Source: Quercus robur (Eukaryota > Streptophyta > Magnoliopsida > Fagales > Fagaceae). From it: 64,000 nt of DNA. Positions within the stretch are counted from its first letter, which is position 1; every line of letters starts with the position of its first letter. The stretch is taken from positions 49,433,501 through 49,497,500 of the forward strand of contig NC_065539.1 of NCBI RefSeq assembly GCF_932294415.1. Reading direction: 5' to 3'. Shown one piece after another: positions 62,281 through 64,000 of this stretch. The notes under the pieces were generated by a model, which did no database searches, had not been told where the DNA came from, and saw only the letters and a list, made by a program, of their open reading frames with translations. The position numbers and the translations under genes were made by a program.

Positions 62281-62312
62281 TAAGAACTAAAAAAGATAAG
62301 ACTTTTCAAAGA

Positions 62313-62355
<43 letters not shown>
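62313..62355. repeat. Poly-A tract, about 43 bp
   Basis: Uninterrupted A-run. Confidence 0.95.
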
Positions 62356-62358
<3 letters not shown>

Positions 62359-62489
62359 GTATGGAAAAGAATTTCAAAGATGGAAAGAAAAGATACTTTC
62401 AAATGGGGGAAGACAAATCCCCATCCAAGCAGTTGGTTAAGCAATTCCAATATATGCCATTGGATGTTTTCAGATTCTAGATGCATGGA

Positions 62490-63010
62490 ATTAAATTTCA
62501 TGATTAATAAACTTTGGTGGGGACAAAAGGGAAATATATGAAAGACAGAATCCATTTGACAGTTTGGGTTAAGTTATGTGAATCCAAACTCTACATGGAC
62601 AAATGGGTTTGAGACAGCCAAGCTTTCAATTAATTAATCTTACCCTGTCAACAAAATAATTAAATAAGGATGGAGATTTATGCATAAAACAAACTCTCTT
62701 TTTGTTCTTTTTGCTTGGAGATCACTTAATATATAAGAAAGTGCCCAATGAAATTAAATTGTTTGCTTGTAGAGCATGCAAGGAAATTCTTGCTATAAAC
62801 AGAAAGGTAGAAAAGAATGGGAAGAATCATAGAAAAAGTTTGTGACATGTGCAAGAAAGCAAATGAAAGCATAGCTCATGCTCTGGTGGAAAGTGCAAAT
62901 GTGAATATGCATCAAAGGTGTGGAATATTGCTTTTCCAATAATTCAAATTCTTAACAGGGTACAATGACATGGGAATTGGGAAATGGAGGATCAAAATTC
63001 TAGGACTGCA
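62490..63010 (+). pseudogene. Decayed LINE ORF2 (post-RT and zinc-binding region)
   Basis: Fragments in shifting frames read INKLWWGQKG, then KKVPNEIKLFACRACKEIL, then VCDMCKKANESIAHALVE. This matches the order WWG..K / zf-RVT of plant L1-type LINEs. At least two frame breaks; no start or end. Confidence 0.7.
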
Positions 63011-64000
63011 TTGGAGTCGTTTCTCTCATCATGGCATGACAAATATGGAACCAAGGAACACAAGACTTAATGAAGGTAATGTGAAGGATTACTTGTAAGG
63101 GTTAGTGAGTAAGGGCAGAGTTGAGTGATGATTACTTGCAATTTTTTGGTTTAGCAAGACATGCTCATTTCATATATAGAACATGTGTATGGATAGAAAA
63201 GCTATGTAGCCTATTTTAGAAGCATACATCTTAGAATGTGATACGGCCAAATCAATGAAAACCAATTATTTTATGAAAAAAAAAAAAAAAAGAATAACTT
63301 TTTTTCTTTTGAGATTAAAAAAAAAAAAAAAAGAAGAATAACTTTGATGCAATAAAGAATATAATAAGGTTAACAAGGATTAGAGAGAGAAAGTTGTCTC
63401 CACGTTGCTAAACTCCAATTGGATAATTGGCTTCCCAGTTGGGCCAAAAAAAATCCCCCAATTAATTAGATTTAATTCTTTTTTCTTTTTCTTTTTTAAA
63501 TTTTGTAAACCAATTAGATTTATATCATAATGGCCATAGTCACCACCCCGCCAACACACCCAAAATTGGACCTTGATCCGATAACTCAAAAAATATACGA
63601 ATGGGAAGGAGTTTTTAGACCTATAAAGTAAACGTGTCGGTCTGTACTCCACTAGTTAGAATAACGGGTAAGCTTGATCCTAGTTTTTGTTCCACTTATT
63701 ATGGTTGTGTTTTTTTAGTTTTTTGTTTGAGTATGTGTAAACATATTTCACACTTTCACTTCTTACTATTTTCTAAACTTCATTTATTTTTTAAGTTCTT
63801 TTCATCCTATAAACATACAGATTATTTCTTCATGAGGTCAAGACTTGAAAGTTTTAATTTAATAAACCTCAGAGGGTATACACTTAAGAATTTATGTAAT
63901 ATAAAGTTTTTATTATTTTTCCGACATATAAAAAAGTAGTAATCATATCATCTTAAACCAACCCTTATGAGGATCATAATTTTAAAAATCAAAACGACCC
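63011..64000. other. AT-rich intergenic sequence
   Basis: A-runs at 63275-63292 and 63317-63332. No coding domain recognised up to the right edge. Confidence 0.5.

Overview
The window is nuclear DNA of a flowering plant. Every real gene has short exons separated by GT-AG introns, intergenic DNA is AT-rich, and plant LTR retrotransposons, MITEs, tRNA-derived SINEs and L1-type LINE pieces fill most of the space. Protein features (plastid glutamine synthetase with its C-terminal extension, plant PPDK, AWPM-19, plastid ABCI12) indicate a eudicot. I infer a woody rosid, possibly of the oak/chestnut family, but the sequence alone does not prove this.

Layout. 1-5.3 kb is part of a reverse-strand Ty3/Gypsy-type element: LTR, primer-binding site and a gag N-terminal stub, followed by three tandem arrays whose monomers are rich in dyad symmetry. 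5.3-12.1 kb holds a Copia LTR/PBS remnant, a small secreted glycine-rich protein gene, an LTR-like repeat and two elements with TTA target duplications, one carrying a nested LINE insertion. 13.5-18.2 kb is a complete six-exon ABCI12 (EcfT/CbiQ-like) gene on the minus strand. 19.1-24.7 kb is a decayed Copia element with an intact CTTGG target duplication. 25.2-33.2 kb is a tandem duplication of a roughly 4 kb unit. 33.6-41.0 kb is a full PPDK gene (878 codons predicted, cytosolic-type start, one GC-AG intron). 41.2-52.7 kb is a rearranged segmental duplication. Copy B carries an intact AWPM-19 gene and the complete plastid glutamine synthetase gene GS2. Copy A keeps an AWPM-19 copy lacking its last exon and only the GS2 promoter/5'UTR exon, and it has been invaded by two DNA transposons. 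52.7-64 kb is gene-poor: MITEs, SINEs, an LTR-like repeat, microsatellites and a LINE remnant.

How the genes relate. PPDK makes phosphoenolpyruvate, GS2 reassimilates photorespiratory and nitrate-derived ammonium in plastids, and ABCI12 is a predicted plastid membrane component. PPDK on plus and AWPM-19/GS2 on minus converge. I see no sign of co-regulation beyond this adjacency. The duplications serve as internal empty-site controls: the MITEs at 26279, 42602 and 43503 are each absent from the paralogous copy, so they inserted after the duplications.
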